Assembly: GCA_963802905.1 (NCBI GenBank)
Contig: CAWDKH010000024.1
Location: 4,701 to 68,700 of the forward strand
DNA length: 64,000 bases
Direction of reading: 5' to 3'
DNA from: DASQFQ01 sp963802905
Lineage (GTDB): Bacteria > Actinomycetota > Thermoleophilia > Solirubrobacterales > Solirubrobacteraceae
Position numbers and translations under genes: made by a program
Notes under the pieces: model-generated
Told to the model about the DNA's origin: nothing
The model's database searches: none
The model's input: the letters and a program-made list of their open reading frames with translations, nothing else
Shown here: positions 26,862-35,280 of the stretch, one piece after another
Numbering within the stretch: the stretch's first letter is position 1
How the letters are laid out: every line of letters begins with the position of its first letter

Positions 26862-28232
26862 ATGCGCCTCCTCCTGATCGCCCTCTTCGCCACCCTGCTG
26901 CTCGCCGCGCCGGCGTCAGCCGCCCGCTTCCAGCACAACGGGCCCGACATCGACTTCACCACCGCTGCTTCGGACACCGTCCGCATCACCGCGACCGGCC
27001 ACGAGCTCGGCGACCCCGAGCAGCTGACCTTCACGCGCGGGACCGGCGGGACCGCGTTCACCATCGGCGCTGGCTGCTCGATCCAGATCGGGATCGTGCG
27101 TTGCGGCGTCAGCGATGAGACGCGCCTGCGCTTCACGACGAACGAGCGGGCCGACCTGATCGACGCGTCGCGGACCGAGACGCCGTTCGACGCGAGCGTG
27201 CCGGAGATCTTCGACACCAAGGGCGGCGATGACGTCCTGATCGCCGGGCCACTGGCCGACGAGGTGCGGGCCGGAGCCGGGCGCGACTCGATCACCGGCG
27301 GGCCGGGCGCGGACTCGCTGGACGGCGGGCCCGACGACGACGTGCTCGTCGGGCTCAGCGAGGGCGACGTCGTGACCGGCGGCGACGGCGCGGACGTGCT
27401 CGACCTGACCGGCGAGACGCAGGGCATGACGATCTCGCTCAACAACATCGGGGACGACGGGCCGCTCGGATCCAGCGCCAACGTCCTCGGCATCGAGACG
27501 GTGATGGGCACGCTGACCGACGACATCCTCAGCGGCGGCGACGGAGCCGACACCCTCGACGGCCGCGACGGCAATGACCGGATCGACGCGCGCGGCGGCG
27601 GTGCCGACATCGTCATCTGCGGGCCGGGCGCGGCCGACGTCGCGATCGTCGACGAGACCGACTCGGTGACCGGCTGCGAGCGGGTCGAGCTGCCCGACGT
27701 GGCCGGGGAGCCCGCCGGTCCGGCCGACCCCGTCACGCCCCCGGCGATCGCCGTGGTCGACTTCGACCGCGACGGCGTCGTGGCGGGCGTCGACTGCGAC
27801 GACACACGCGCCGCGATCCGCCCCGGCGCCCGCGACGTGCCGGGCAACAAGATCGACGAGGACTGCGCCGGCGGCGACGCGCGGGCGTCGCAGGTCGGCG
27901 GCCGGCTGAGCTTCGACTTCACCGCGTTCCCCAACGGGACGACGCGCGTGGACCGGCTCGTCGTCCGCGAGCTTCAGGCCGGCGGGCGCGCCGAGCTGCG
28001 CTGTTCGGGCCGCTGCGCCTTCCGCAAGAAGGTCGGCAAGGCCTCGGGCGGGAAGGTCAACCTCCGCAAGCTGATCCGCGGCCGCCTGCGCACCGGCGCC
28101 ACGCTCGAGGTCCGGCTGTCGGCCCCCGGGACGATCAGCCGCGTGGTCCGCTTCAAGATGCGCAAGGCGCGGCTGCCCAAGCGCACGAGCCTGTGCCTGC
28201 CGCCCGGCGGGAAGGTCGGGCGCTGTGCCTGA
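26862..28232 (+). CDS. Secreted RTX-like calcium-binding repeat protein with MopE-type segment
   Basis: 456 residues. A signal peptide (MRLLLIALFATLLLAAPASA) is followed by a beta-rich domain to about residue 120. Then come hemolysin-type nonapeptides (KGGDDVLIAG, GAGRDSITGG, GPGADSLDGG, GGDGADVLD, GGDGADTLDGRDGNDRID) that bind Ca2+. A metal-binding-motif segment (DFDRDGVVAGVDCDDTRAAI, then NKIDEDCAGGDA) resembles the MopE/copper-binding repeat. A basic C-terminal beta domain with a Cys pair (RCSGRCAFRKK) follows. GGAGG precedes the ATG. Probably an extracellular surface protein. Confidence 0.75.
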   Translation: MRLLLIALFATLLLAAPASAARFQHNGPDIDFTTAASDTVRITATGHELGDPEQLTFTRGTGGTAFTIGAGCSIQIGIVRCGVSDETRLRFTTNERADLIDASRTETPFDASVPEIFDTKGGDDVLIAGPLADEVRAGAGRDSITGGPGADSLDGGPDDDVLVGLSEGDVVTGGDGADVLDLTGETQGMTISLNNIGDDGPLGSSANVLGIETVMGTLTDDILSGGDGADTLDGRDGNDRIDARGGGADIVICGPGAADVAIVDETDSVTGCERVELPDVAGEPAGPADPVTPPAIAVVDFDRDGVVAGVDCDDTRAAIRPGARDVPGNKIDEDCAGGDARASQVGGRLSFDFTAFPNGTTRVDRLVVRELQAGGRAELRCSGRCAFRKKVGKASGGKVNLRKLIRGRLRTGATLEVRLSAPGTISRVVRFKMRKARLPKRTSLCLPPGGKVGRCA

Positions 28233-28233
28233 C

Positions 28234-28239
28234 TAGTCT
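28234..28239 (+). promoter_or_regulatory. Putative leaderless promoter of the ALDH-like gene
   Basis: TAGTCT ends 7 nt before the ATG at 28247 and begins 2 nt after the preceding stop; no ribosome site. Confidence 0.4.
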
Positions 28240-28246
28240 CCGGCCG

Positions 28247-29575
28247 ATGGATGGCCGTTCGCCGCAGCCCCTGTGGTCGCTGATCCCCGCCTCGGGGCGC
28301 GCCCGCTACCTGCGGCGCGCGGCGACCGCGATCCTCGACGAGCTCGACCCCCTGGCCGACGCGCTCGCCGACGCGGTCGGCCAGCCGCGGACCGAGGGCG
28401 TGCTCGCGGAGCTGCTGCCGTCGGTCGGCGGCCTGCACGACCTCGCCGACGACGGCCCGCGCGAGCTGCGCGACAAGCGCCTCGGGCGGATCCCCGTGCT
28501 GCGGGCGGGCCGGCGCTCGCTGCTGCAGTCCGCGCCGGTCGGGACGATCGCGGTGCGCGGCGGCCGCGCGTCGCCGTGGGCCGAGCCGGTGCTCGAGACC
28601 GGCGCTGCACTGCTGGCCGGCAACGCCGTGGTGCTCTCGACGCCGCTGGGCGAGCGGATCCGCGCGGCCTTCGAGCGCGGCGGCGTGCCGCAGGAGCTGA
28701 TCGCGGTCGTCGCGCCGGACGAGGACCTGAGCGCGCTCGCCGACCGGATCGTCGACACGCGCCCACCGGAGTCGAAGGGCACGATGGTCGTCCTCGACGG
28801 CGCGCCGCTCGAGCGGACGGTCACCGGCGCGCTGTGGGCCGCGTTCGCGGGCGGCGGCCGCCACCGCGCCGCGGTCGGCCGGCTCGTGGTCGTGCCGTCG
28901 GTGGCCGGCCCGCTGCTCGACGGGCTCGTGGCCGGCGCCGAGCGCCTGCACCCCGGCGACCCGCGCCGGCCCGACACCGAGATCGGCCCGCTGCTCTCAC
29001 CCGAGACCCGCGAGCGGGTCGAGGACCTGGTCGAGGACGCGATCGCGGAGGGCGCGACGCTCGAGTGCGGCGGCCCGCTCGACGTCCCCGGCGTGGACGG
29101 CGCGTTCTACGCCCCCGCCGTGCTGCGCGGCGTCAAGCCGGGCGCGCGGATCCTGCGCGAGCCGGTGCCCGGCCCGGTGCTCGCCGTGATCGAGGCCGCC
29201 GACGAGGACGAGGCGGTCGCGCTCGCCAAGCGCGCCCCCGCGGTCTCGGTGTGGGCGGGCGACCGCGCCCGCGGCGAGCGCGTCGCGCGCGAGCTCGAGG
29301 CCGACGTCGCCTGGGTCAACGAGCACGGCCACTCGATCCCGGACGCCGCCGTCCGGCTGGCCGGCCACGTCGAGTCGCGCCGGATCGCCTCGCAGCCGAC
29401 CCGGCTGCGCTCCGCCCGCTGGCTCCCCTACGACCCGCAGCTCGTGCGCGCGGCGACCGCGTCCGCGCGGTTGATGCACGGCCGCGAGACCGAGCGGCTG
29501 CGCGTGCTGCGCTCCGGCGCGCTGCCGCTGGCGAGAACGGCCGTGCGGCTGGCGCGAGAGGCGCTCGGCCGCTAG
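28247..29575 (+). CDS. Aldehyde dehydrogenase-fold protein lacking catalytic residues
   Basis: 442 residues with the overall ALDH layout: GTIAVRGGRASPWAEPVLET, GAALLAGNAVVLSTP, TEIGPLLSPETRERVEDLVE, FYAPAVLRGVKPGARILREP and VSVWAGDRARGERVARELEA. The catalytic centre is gone. The nucleophile loop normally reading NxGQxC is AGGGRHRAAVGRL, the ELGG glutamate loop reads VVLDGAPLER, and the cofactor lysine (VVLKP) is VVLSTP. It is therefore likely a pseudoenzyme or a binding/regulatory protein. About 40 residues shorter than active ALDHs. Confidence 0.75.
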   Translation: MDGRSPQPLWSLIPASGRARYLRRAATAILDELDPLADALADAVGQPRTEGVLAELLPSVGGLHDLADDGPRELRDKRLGRIPVLRAGRRSLLQSAPVGTIAVRGGRASPWAEPVLETGAALLAGNAVVLSTPLGERIRAAFERGGVPQELIAVVAPDEDLSALADRIVDTRPPESKGTMVVLDGAPLERTVTGALWAAFAGGGRHRAAVGRLVVVPSVAGPLLDGLVAGAERLHPGDPRRPDTEIGPLLSPETRERVEDLVEDAIAEGATLECGGPLDVPGVDGAFYAPAVLRGVKPGARILREPVPGPVLAVIEAADEDEAVALAKRAPAVSVWAGDRARGERVARELEADVAWVNEHGHSIPDAAVRLAGHVESRRIASQPTRLRSARWLPYDPQLVRAATASARLMHGRETERLRVLRSGALPLARTAVRLAREALGR

Positions 29576-29592
29576 GCCGCCCACTGCCTCGC

Positions 29593-30402
29593 CTAGCGGC
29601 TCGTCACCGGCTTCGCCTCGCGCAGCCGCGCGGGCAGCAGCGGCATCATCACGCGCCGCACGTACTCCGCCCCGCCGTGCAGCGCGACCGAGCGGGCCGG
29701 GTCCCACGAGAGCCCGTAGCCGCGGCGGATCTCGCCCGGCAGCAGGCCGACGGTGATCTGGTTGACGAGCTCCAGCATGGGGCGCAGGTGCAGCGGCACC
29801 GGTGGGCGCATGACGATCTGCAGGGCGAGCTCGCGCGCCTGCGGCGTGATGTGGAGGTCGCCGCTCGCGAGCATGTCCTCCATGTAGGCGTCGAAGTCCT
29901 CGATCGTGGCCGGCATCTCCTCCGGCAGCAGGCCGAACTGCTCGCCGATCACCCGGTAGTCCTGCCAGTAGGCGTCGCGCTCCTCGCGGCTCAGCCGCCG
30001 CACGTACTTCTCGTAGACGAGCAGCGACGAGTCGACGATCGGCGCCAGGATCCACAGCAGCAGCTCCGGGTCGTCGGCGGCGTATGGCGTGCCGGCCGGG
30101 AAGCGTCCGGCGGGCTCGGCCAGCTCGCCGCGCACGCGGCGGTGCATGGCGCGGACGCGCCGGGTCAGCCGGTCGGCCTCGGCGCGCGGCCCGTACGTGA
30201 TCGCGTCGATCACCCGTGCGGTGCGCGCGAGCCGCTCGTAGGGCGCGTCGAGTGCCCCGGTGTGGGCGAAGAAGCCCGCGAACGCGACCGGATGGGTGGC
30301 CTGGAGCAGCAGCGTCCGCGGTCCAGCGAGGCGGACGGCCAGCTCGCGATGGACCTGCCGGACCATCGCCGCGTCGGTGAAGTAGCTCGTCTGCGGCGCC
30401 AT
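29593..30402 (-). CDS. MpaB/latex-clearing-like oxygenase family protein (DUF2236)
   Basis: 269 residues. It shows RTLLLQATHPVAFAGFFAHT with the family's histidine, RARVIDAITYG-type helices and the LLLWILAPIVDSSLLVYEKY core, then YWQDYRVIGEQFGLLPEEMP. DUF2236 proteins share the fold of rubber oxygenase Lcp and fungal MpaB, with a b-type heme in studied cases. The substrate is unknown. A GAGGGA lies directly before the ATG. The gene is divergent from the siroheme gene with 25 bp between starts. Confidence 0.8.
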   Translation of the reverse strand: MAPQTSYFTDAAMVRQVHRELAVRLAGPRTLLLQATHPVAFAGFFAHTGALDAPYERLARTARVIDAITYGPRAEADRLTRRVRAMHRRVRGELAEPAGRFPAGTPYAADDPELLLWILAPIVDSSLLVYEKYVRRLSREERDAYWQDYRVIGEQFGLLPEEMPATIEDFDAYMEDMLASGDLHITPQARELALQIVMRPPVPLHLRPMLELVNQITVGLLPGEIRRGYGLSWDPARSVALHGGAEYVRRVMMPLLPARLREAKPVTSR

Positions 30403-30412
30403 TCCCTCGTTG

Positions 30413-30418
30413 TACGGT
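30413..30418 (+). promoter_or_regulatory. Putative leaderless promoter of the heme/siroheme operon
   Basis: TACGGT ends 9 nt before the ATG at 30428 in a 25-bp divergent intergenic gap; there is no Shine-Dalgarno. All ten genes to 38.4 kb overlap or nearly touch, so this may drive the whole run. Confidence 0.4.
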
Positions 30419-30427
30419 GTAGGCGCG

Positions 30428-31171
30428 ATGCCAGCTCAAGCCTATGCAGGCAAAGAATGCGTCTGTCAGTTCCGGCGCGGGATCTGCGATCAGACCTGCG
30501 TGCAGGGCATGCTGGAGACGCCGTTCTACATCGCCTGCCTGAAGCTGACCGGCCGCCGCTGCGTCGTCGTCGGCGGCGGGGCGATCGGGCTCGAGAAGGT
30601 CGAGGGTCTGCTCGCCTGCGAGGGCAAGGTCGTACTGATCGCGCCGCGCGCGGTGCCCGAGCTCGAGGACCTGGCCGCCGAGGGCTCAATCGAGTGGATC
30701 CAGCGCGAGTACGAGACGCCCGACCTCGACAAGACGTTCATCGCCATCGCCGCGACCGAGGACACCGACGTCAACATCCGCGTCTACGAGGACGCCGAGC
30801 GCCGCGCGATGCTGGTCAACATCGTCGACGTCCCGCCGCTGTGCAACTTCATCCTGCCCGCGATCGTGCGCACCGGCCCGCTGGCGATCGCGATCTCCAC
30901 CGCCGGCGCCTCGCCCGCGCTCGCCAAGCGCATCAAGGCCCAGGTCGCCGAGGAGTACGGCGAGCCCTACGCGCGGCTGGCGGTGCTGCTCAATGACGTG
31001 CGCGGCTGGGCCAAGGGCACGCTGCCGACCTACCAGGACCGCAAGGCGTTCTTCGAGGGCATCGTCAACGGCGAGCCCGACCCGATCGCGCTGCTGCGCG
31101 AGGGTGACGAGGCCGCCGTCCTCGACCTGATCGCCGCCGCCCAGCGATCGCACGCACCGGCCGTCGCGTGA
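30428..31171 (+). CDS. Precorrin-2 dehydrogenase/sirohydrochlorin ferrochelatase-type protein with Cys-rich N terminus
   Basis: 247 residues. The Rossmann core is clear: GRRCVVVGGGAIGLEKVEGL, AIAATEDTDVNIRVYEDAER, VNIVDVPPLCNFILPAIVR and AISTAGASPALAKRIKAQ, as in the N-terminal half of CysG and in SirC/Met8. It makes sirohydrochlorin from precorrin-2 using NAD. Ahead of the core is an extension with four cysteines (ECVCQFRRGICDQTC) that normal SirC lacks. A start at the internal ATG (MLETPFYIA) would remove it, but the promoter spacing favours the longer form. First gene of the operon. Confidence 0.85.
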   Translation: MPAQAYAGKECVCQFRRGICDQTCVQGMLETPFYIACLKLTGRRCVVVGGGAIGLEKVEGLLACEGKVVLIAPRAVPELEDLAAEGSIEWIQREYETPDLDKTFIAIAATEDTDVNIRVYEDAERRAMLVNIVDVPPLCNFILPAIVRTGPLAIAISTAGASPALAKRIKAQVAEEYGEPYARLAVLLNDVRGWAKGTLPTYQDRKAFFEGIVNGEPDPIALLREGDEAAVLDLIAAAQRSHAPAVA

Positions 31172-31662
31172 CCAGCATGCGCACCGCCGTCCTCACGGTC
31201 TCCACGTCGGTCTCCCGGCGCGAGGCAGAGGACGAGTCGGGGCACATCCTCGCCTCGCTCGCGGAGGAGGCGGGCTGCGACGTCGTAGCGATGGAGGTCG
31301 TGCCCGACGACTTCGCGCTGATCGAGGACCGCCTCAACCACTTCATCGACGACGGCTGCGACCTCATCTTCACCACCGGCGGCACCGGGCTGACGCCCGA
31401 CGACATCACGCCGGAGGCGACCCGCGCCGTGCTCTCGCGCGAGGCGCCCGGCTTCGCCGAGGCGATGCGCTGGGCGTCGGTCCAGATCACGCCGCACGGG
31501 ATGCTCTCGCGCGGGATCTCCGGGATCGCCGGCATGTCGCTGATCATCAACTTCCCGGGCTCGCCCAAGGCCGTGAGCGAGGGCTTCCCGGTCATCGCAC
31601 CGACGCTGGCCCACGCCGTGCGCACCCTGCGGGGCGACTCCCGGCATGGCGCCCGCGATTGA
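31168..31662 (+). CDS. MogA/MoaB-family molybdenum cofactor protein
   Basis: 164 residues. The molybdopterin-binding signature is TTGGTGLTPDDITPEATRAV, followed by GISGIAGMSLIINFPGSPKA. The family adenylylates molybdopterin (MogA) or has an undefined role (MoaB). The GTG start overlaps the preceding TGA; an ATG three codons later is also possible. Its placement inside a heme/cytochrome c operon is unusual. Confidence 0.88.
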   Translation: MTSMRTAVLTVSTSVSRREAEDESGHILASLAEEAGCDVVAMEVVPDDFALIEDRLNHFIDDGCDLIFTTGGTGLTPDDITPEATRAVLSREAPGFAEAMRWASVQITPHGMLSRGISGIAGMSLIINFPGSPKAVSEGFPVIAPTLAHAVRTLRGDSRHGARD

Positions 31663-32347
31663 GCTGGAGGATCTCGGCCGGGCCTACGGTGAGCGGACGG
31701 CGCTGGCCGGGGTCACGCTGACGCTCGAGCCGGGGCGGACGCTGGCGGTGTTCGGCGCCAACGGCGCCGGCAAGACGACGTTGCTGCGGATCCTGGCGAC
31801 GCTGCTCAAGCCGCACGCCGGCCGCACGCGGGTGCTCGGGCGCGACCTGCCCGCCGACGGCTGGGCGGTGCGCGGGCGGATCGGCCTGCTGGCGCACGAT
31901 CCGATGCTCTACCGCGAGCTCTCCGCGCGCGAGAATCTGCAGTTCCACGCCAGGCTGCACGGCGTGGCGGAGGCGCGGGCCGAGCGGCTGCTCGAGCAGG
32001 TGGGGCTGCGGGCGCGGGCCGACGAGCCGGTGCGGACGCTCTCGCGCGGCATGGCGCAGCGCGTGGCGATCTGCCGGGTCGCGCTGCACGAGCCGGAGCT
32101 CCTGCTGCTCGACGAGCCGCTGGCCAACCTCGATCCGGGCGCAGCCGAGGCGGTCGAGCCGCTGATCGGGCGGAATGCCGGGCCTGCCCGCGTCGTCATC
32201 TCCCATGACGTGGAGCACGGATTGGACGAAGCGGACATGGTGCTCGGGCTGCGGGCGGGCCGCGCCGAGATCGTGGCGGCGCGCAGCGATGTGGCGGAGG
32301 CCGACGTGCGAGCCCTGTACGGGGCCGCGCGCCGGGCGCCGGCATGA
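31646..32347 (+). CDS. ccmA: Cytochrome c maturation ABC ATPase CcmA
   Basis: 233 residues. Walker A is GANGAGKTT, the signature is LSRGMAQRVAICRVALHEP, Walker B is LLLLDEPLANLD and the switch histidine is in VVISHDVEHG. The identity as CcmA comes from the following ccmB-ccmC-ccmD genes. It powers the CcmABCD complex that hands heme to CcmE. It overlaps the previous gene by 17 bp. Confidence 0.88.
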   Translation: MAPAIELEDLGRAYGERTALAGVTLTLEPGRTLAVFGANGAGKTTLLRILATLLKPHAGRTRVLGRDLPADGWAVRGRIGLLAHDPMLYRELSARENLQFHARLHGVAEARAERLLEQVGLRARADEPVRTLSRGMAQRVAICRVALHEPELLLLDEPLANLDPGAAEAVEPLIGRNAGPARVVISHDVEHGLDEADMVLGLRAGRAEIVAARSDVAEADVRALYGAARRAPA

Positions 32348-33018
32348 AGGCCGCCGTCTCCGCCCTCGTCCGCAAGGACCTCCAGCTCGAGCTGCGCACC
32401 CGCGAGTCGGTGCCGTCGATGTTCCTGTTCTCGCTCTCGACGTTCGTGCTCTTCCGCTTCGGGCTCGACCGCGAGACGCTCGAGGGCGACCTGGCGAGCG
32501 GCGTGCTGTGGGTGACGCTGCTGTTCGCGGCCGTGCTGGGGATGAACCGGCTGTTCGTGGCCGAGCGCGAGGAGGGCGGATTCGACGCTTTCCTGCTCGC
32601 CCCCGTCGACCGCACGTCGCTGTTCATCGCCAAGGCGGCGGTGCTGTTCGGCTTCCTGGTCGCGGTCGAGGTGGCGGCGATCCCGGCCTTCGCGGTGCTG
32701 CTGCTCGGCCCCTCGCCGTTCCAGGCGCTGCCGGGGCTGCTGGCGATCCTGCTGCTGGCCGACGTCGGCATCGCGATCGTCGGCACGCTCGTGGGCGCGC
32801 TGGCGATCCAGACCCGGGCGCGCGACCTGATCGTGCCGCTGATCTCGCTGCCGCTGATCCTCCCGGTCGTGATCGCCGCGGGGCATGCGACCGCGCCACT
32901 GTTCGCCGAAGGCGGCGCCGAGGCGCTTCCGGCCCAGTGGCTGGGGGTGCTCGGCCTCTATGATCTGGTCTTCGGGCTGCTCGCCCTGGCAGTCTTCGAC
33001 TTCCTGCTGGAGGACTAG
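32344..33018 (+). CDS. ccmB: Heme exporter membrane subunit CcmB
   Basis: 224 residues with six hydrophobic helices. Typical features are LQLELRTRESVPSMFLFSLS near the start, then FVAEREEGGFDAFLLAPVDR and RDLIVPLISLPLILPVVIAA. Its start overlaps the ccmA stop by 4 bp. Membrane partner of CcmA. Confidence 0.9.
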   Translation: MKAAVSALVRKDLQLELRTRESVPSMFLFSLSTFVLFRFGLDRETLEGDLASGVLWVTLLFAAVLGMNRLFVAEREEGGFDAFLLAPVDRTSLFIAKAAVLFGFLVAVEVAAIPAFAVLLLGPSPFQALPGLLAILLLADVGIAIVGTLVGALAIQTRARDLIVPLISLPLILPVVIAAGHATAPLFAEGGAEALPAQWLGVLGLYDLVFGLLALAVFDFLLED

Positions 33019-33026
33019 GAAACACG

Positions 33027-33755
33027 ATGTTCGGCCGAGGGCTTCGGACCCTCTCCATCGCTTCGCTCGTGCTCGTGACCGGCGCCTTCGCGCTCGTGTT
33101 CCTCTACGCGCCCAACGAGGCCGACCAGGGCTTCGTGCAGAAGATCTTCTACCTCCACGTGCCGCTGGCGATCGTGGCGCTGGGCGGGTTCGTGGCAGGC
33201 GGGATCTACGCGATCCGCTACCTCCGCACCGGCGATCGCTCACACGACCTGCGCTCGTACGTGGCGATCCACCTGTCGCTGATCTTCGGCGTCGGCGTGC
33301 TCGCCACCGGCTCGATCTGGGCCAAGGCGTCATGGGGCGCCTGGTGGGTGTGGGACGAGCCGACGCTGGTGTCGTTCCTGATCGTCTTCCTGCTCTTCGC
33401 CTGCTACCAGCCGCTGCGCTTCTCGATCGACGATCCCGAGCGCCAAGCGCGCTACGCGGCAGTATTCGCAATCATCGGCGGCGCCTTCGTACCGCTGAAC
33501 TTCCTCGCGGTGCGGCTGGCGGAGTCGCTCATCCACCCGCGCGTGCTCTCGACCACGGGCGGCTCGATGCCCGGCTCGATGCGCATGACATTCCTGATCT
33601 CGCTGATCGCCATCGTGTGCCTGTTCGTGACGCTGTGGAAGTACGAGCTGGCCTCCAAGCACGCCTCGATGAAGCTGCGCGCACTGCGGCGCTCGCTGGC
33701 GGGGGACGACGCGGCCGGCCCGCTCGCGCGCACGGCGGCGCCCACGCAACTCTGA
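33027..33755 (+). CDS. ccmC: Heme-handling protein CcmC
   Basis: 242 residues, six membrane helices. The tryptophan-rich heme-binding WWD loop is SWGAWWVWDEPTLVSF, with flanking histidines in FYLHVPLAI and ESLIHPRVL. CcmC loads heme onto CcmE. It sits 8 nt after ccmB and its stop overlaps the ccmD start (TGATG). Confidence 0.93.
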   Translation: MFGRGLRTLSIASLVLVTGAFALVFLYAPNEADQGFVQKIFYLHVPLAIVALGGFVAGGIYAIRYLRTGDRSHDLRSYVAIHLSLIFGVGVLATGSIWAKASWGAWWVWDEPTLVSFLIVFLLFACYQPLRFSIDDPERQARYAAVFAIIGGAFVPLNFLAVRLAESLIHPRVLSTTGGSMPGSMRMTFLISLIAIVCLFVTLWKYELASKHASMKLRALRRSLAGDDAAGPLARTAAPTQL

Positions 33756-33955
33756 TGCCTGCGCTCCCGCTCGACGATGCCGGGCCCTACGTCGCCGGCG
33801 CCTACCTGGTCTTCCTGGCATTGATCCTCGTGTACGTGGTGATCATGGCCTCCAAGCTGGCGCGCATCGAGCGCGAGCTGGTGGAGCTGGCGGACCTGGC
33901 CGAGAAGAAGCGCCAGACGGTGCCCGAGGAGGAGCGCGAGGCGGTGCGGCAATGA
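33755..33955 (+). CDS. ccmD: CcmD-like small membrane protein
   Basis: 66 residues: one membrane helix (YVAGAYLVFLALILVYVVIM) followed by a charged helical tail (LARIERELVELADLAEKKRQ). Size, topology and place after ccmC identify CcmD, which stabilises CcmC-CcmE. It overlaps hemA by 4 bp. No ccmE or ccmF is seen in the window. Confidence 0.8.
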   Translation: MPALPLDDAGPYVAGAYLVFLALILVYVVIMASKLARIERELVELADLAEKKRQTVPEEEREAVRQ

Positions 33956-35280
33956 CCGAGCTGATCGCCCTCGGCGCCTCGCACAAGACCGCCGGCGTCG
34001 CGATGCGCGAGCGCATCGCGATGACCGAGACCGGCGCGGAGCGCTTCATGCGCGAGCTGGTGGACGAGCCGACGATCTCCGAGGCCGTCGTGCTCTCGAC
34101 CTGCAACCGCACCGAGCTCTACCTCGTGGTCGGCGACCCGGTCGAGGCGGAGAGCACGGTGCTCTCCCAGCTCGCACGGCGCGCCGCCGTGCGCCCCACC
34201 GAGCTCGTGGAAGGCATCTACTCGCTGCGCAACTGCGACGCCGCGCGGCATCTCTACCGGGTCACCTCCGGGCTCGAGTCGATGGTGATCGGCGAGGCGG
34301 AGGTCCAGGGGCAGGTCAAGCGCGCGTACGAGACCGCGCTGGCGGCGAAGGCGACCGGCCCGCTGACCAACAAGCTCTTCCGCGCCGCGCTCGCCACCGG
34401 AAAGCGCGTGCGCACCGACACCGCGATCTCCGCCGGCCGCGCTTCGGTCGCGTCGGTGGCGGTCGACGCCGCGCGCGACGCGCTCGGCGACCTGGCCGCC
34501 CGCCACGTGCTGATCATCGGCGCCGGCGAGACCGCCGAGCTGACCGCGCGGGCGTTGCACACCCAGGGCGTGCGGACGATCTTCGTCGCCAACCGGCGGC
34601 GCGAGCGCGCGGCCGAGCTGGCGCGGCGCTTCGGGGGCGGCACGGTGGCGTTCGACGCGCTGCCCGAGGAGCTGGCGAAGGCCGACATCGTCGTCGCCTC
34701 GACCTCCTCCCCGCACCATCTGCTGGGCGCGGAGGAGCTCGCGCTCGTGACGCCCGAGCGCGCCGGGCGCCCGCTACTGCTGATCGACCTCGCGGTGCCG
34801 CGCGACATCGACCCCGCGTGCGCGGAGTTGCCGAACGTGACGCTGTACGACGTCGACGACCTCCAGCGCCAGGTCGCGCGCAACCAGCGCGTGCGCCAGG
34901 CGGAGGCGCGCCGCGCGGAGGGCATCGTCGAGGAAGAGATCCAGACCTTCGCGGGCTGGCTCGGCGCGCTCGAGGTGATGCCGACGCTGACCGCCCTGCG
35001 CACGCGCGCCGACGACGTCGTCACCCGCCTGCTGGCCGAGAACGACGGCCGCTGGGAGTCGCTCTCCGACGCCGACCGCCAGCGCGTCGAGAAGCTCGCC
35101 CGCACCGCGGTGTCGCGCCTGTTGCACGAGCCGACCGTGCGGGTCCGCGAGCTCGATGCCGAGCACCGCCACGCGCGGCTGTCGCTGCTGCGCGAGCTGT
35201 TCGGGCTCGACGAGCCGGCGGCGGCCGAGCGCACAGACGGCGGCGAGGTCCGCCCGCTGCGCCGCCGCGCCGACAGTTGA
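33952..35280 (+). CDS. hemA: Glutamyl-tRNA reductase
   Basis: 442 residues. The catalytic cysteine is in VVLSTCNRTELY, GLESMVIGEAEVQGQVK is the family signature, and the Rossmann domain is HVLIIGAGETAELTARAL. The C-terminal dimerisation helices begin AGWLGALEVMPTLTALR. It commits glutamate to tetrapyrrole synthesis by the C5 route. The start ATGA overlaps ccmD. Confidence 0.96.
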   Translation: MTELIALGASHKTAGVAMRERIAMTETGAERFMRELVDEPTISEAVVLSTCNRTELYLVVGDPVEAESTVLSQLARRAAVRPTELVEGIYSLRNCDAARHLYRVTSGLESMVIGEAEVQGQVKRAYETALAAKATGPLTNKLFRAALATGKRVRTDTAISAGRASVASVAVDAARDALGDLAARHVLIIGAGETAELTARALHTQGVRTIFVANRRRERAAELARRFGGGTVAFDALPEELAKADIVVASTSSPHHLLGAEELALVTPERAGRPLLLIDLAVPRDIDPACAELPNVTLYDVDDLQRQVARNQRVRQAEARRAEGIVEEEIQTFAGWLGALEVMPTLTALRTRADDVVTRLLAENDGRWESLSDADRQRVEKLARTAVSRLLHEPTVRVRELDAEHRHARLSLLRELFGLDEPAAAERTDGGEVRPLRRRADS

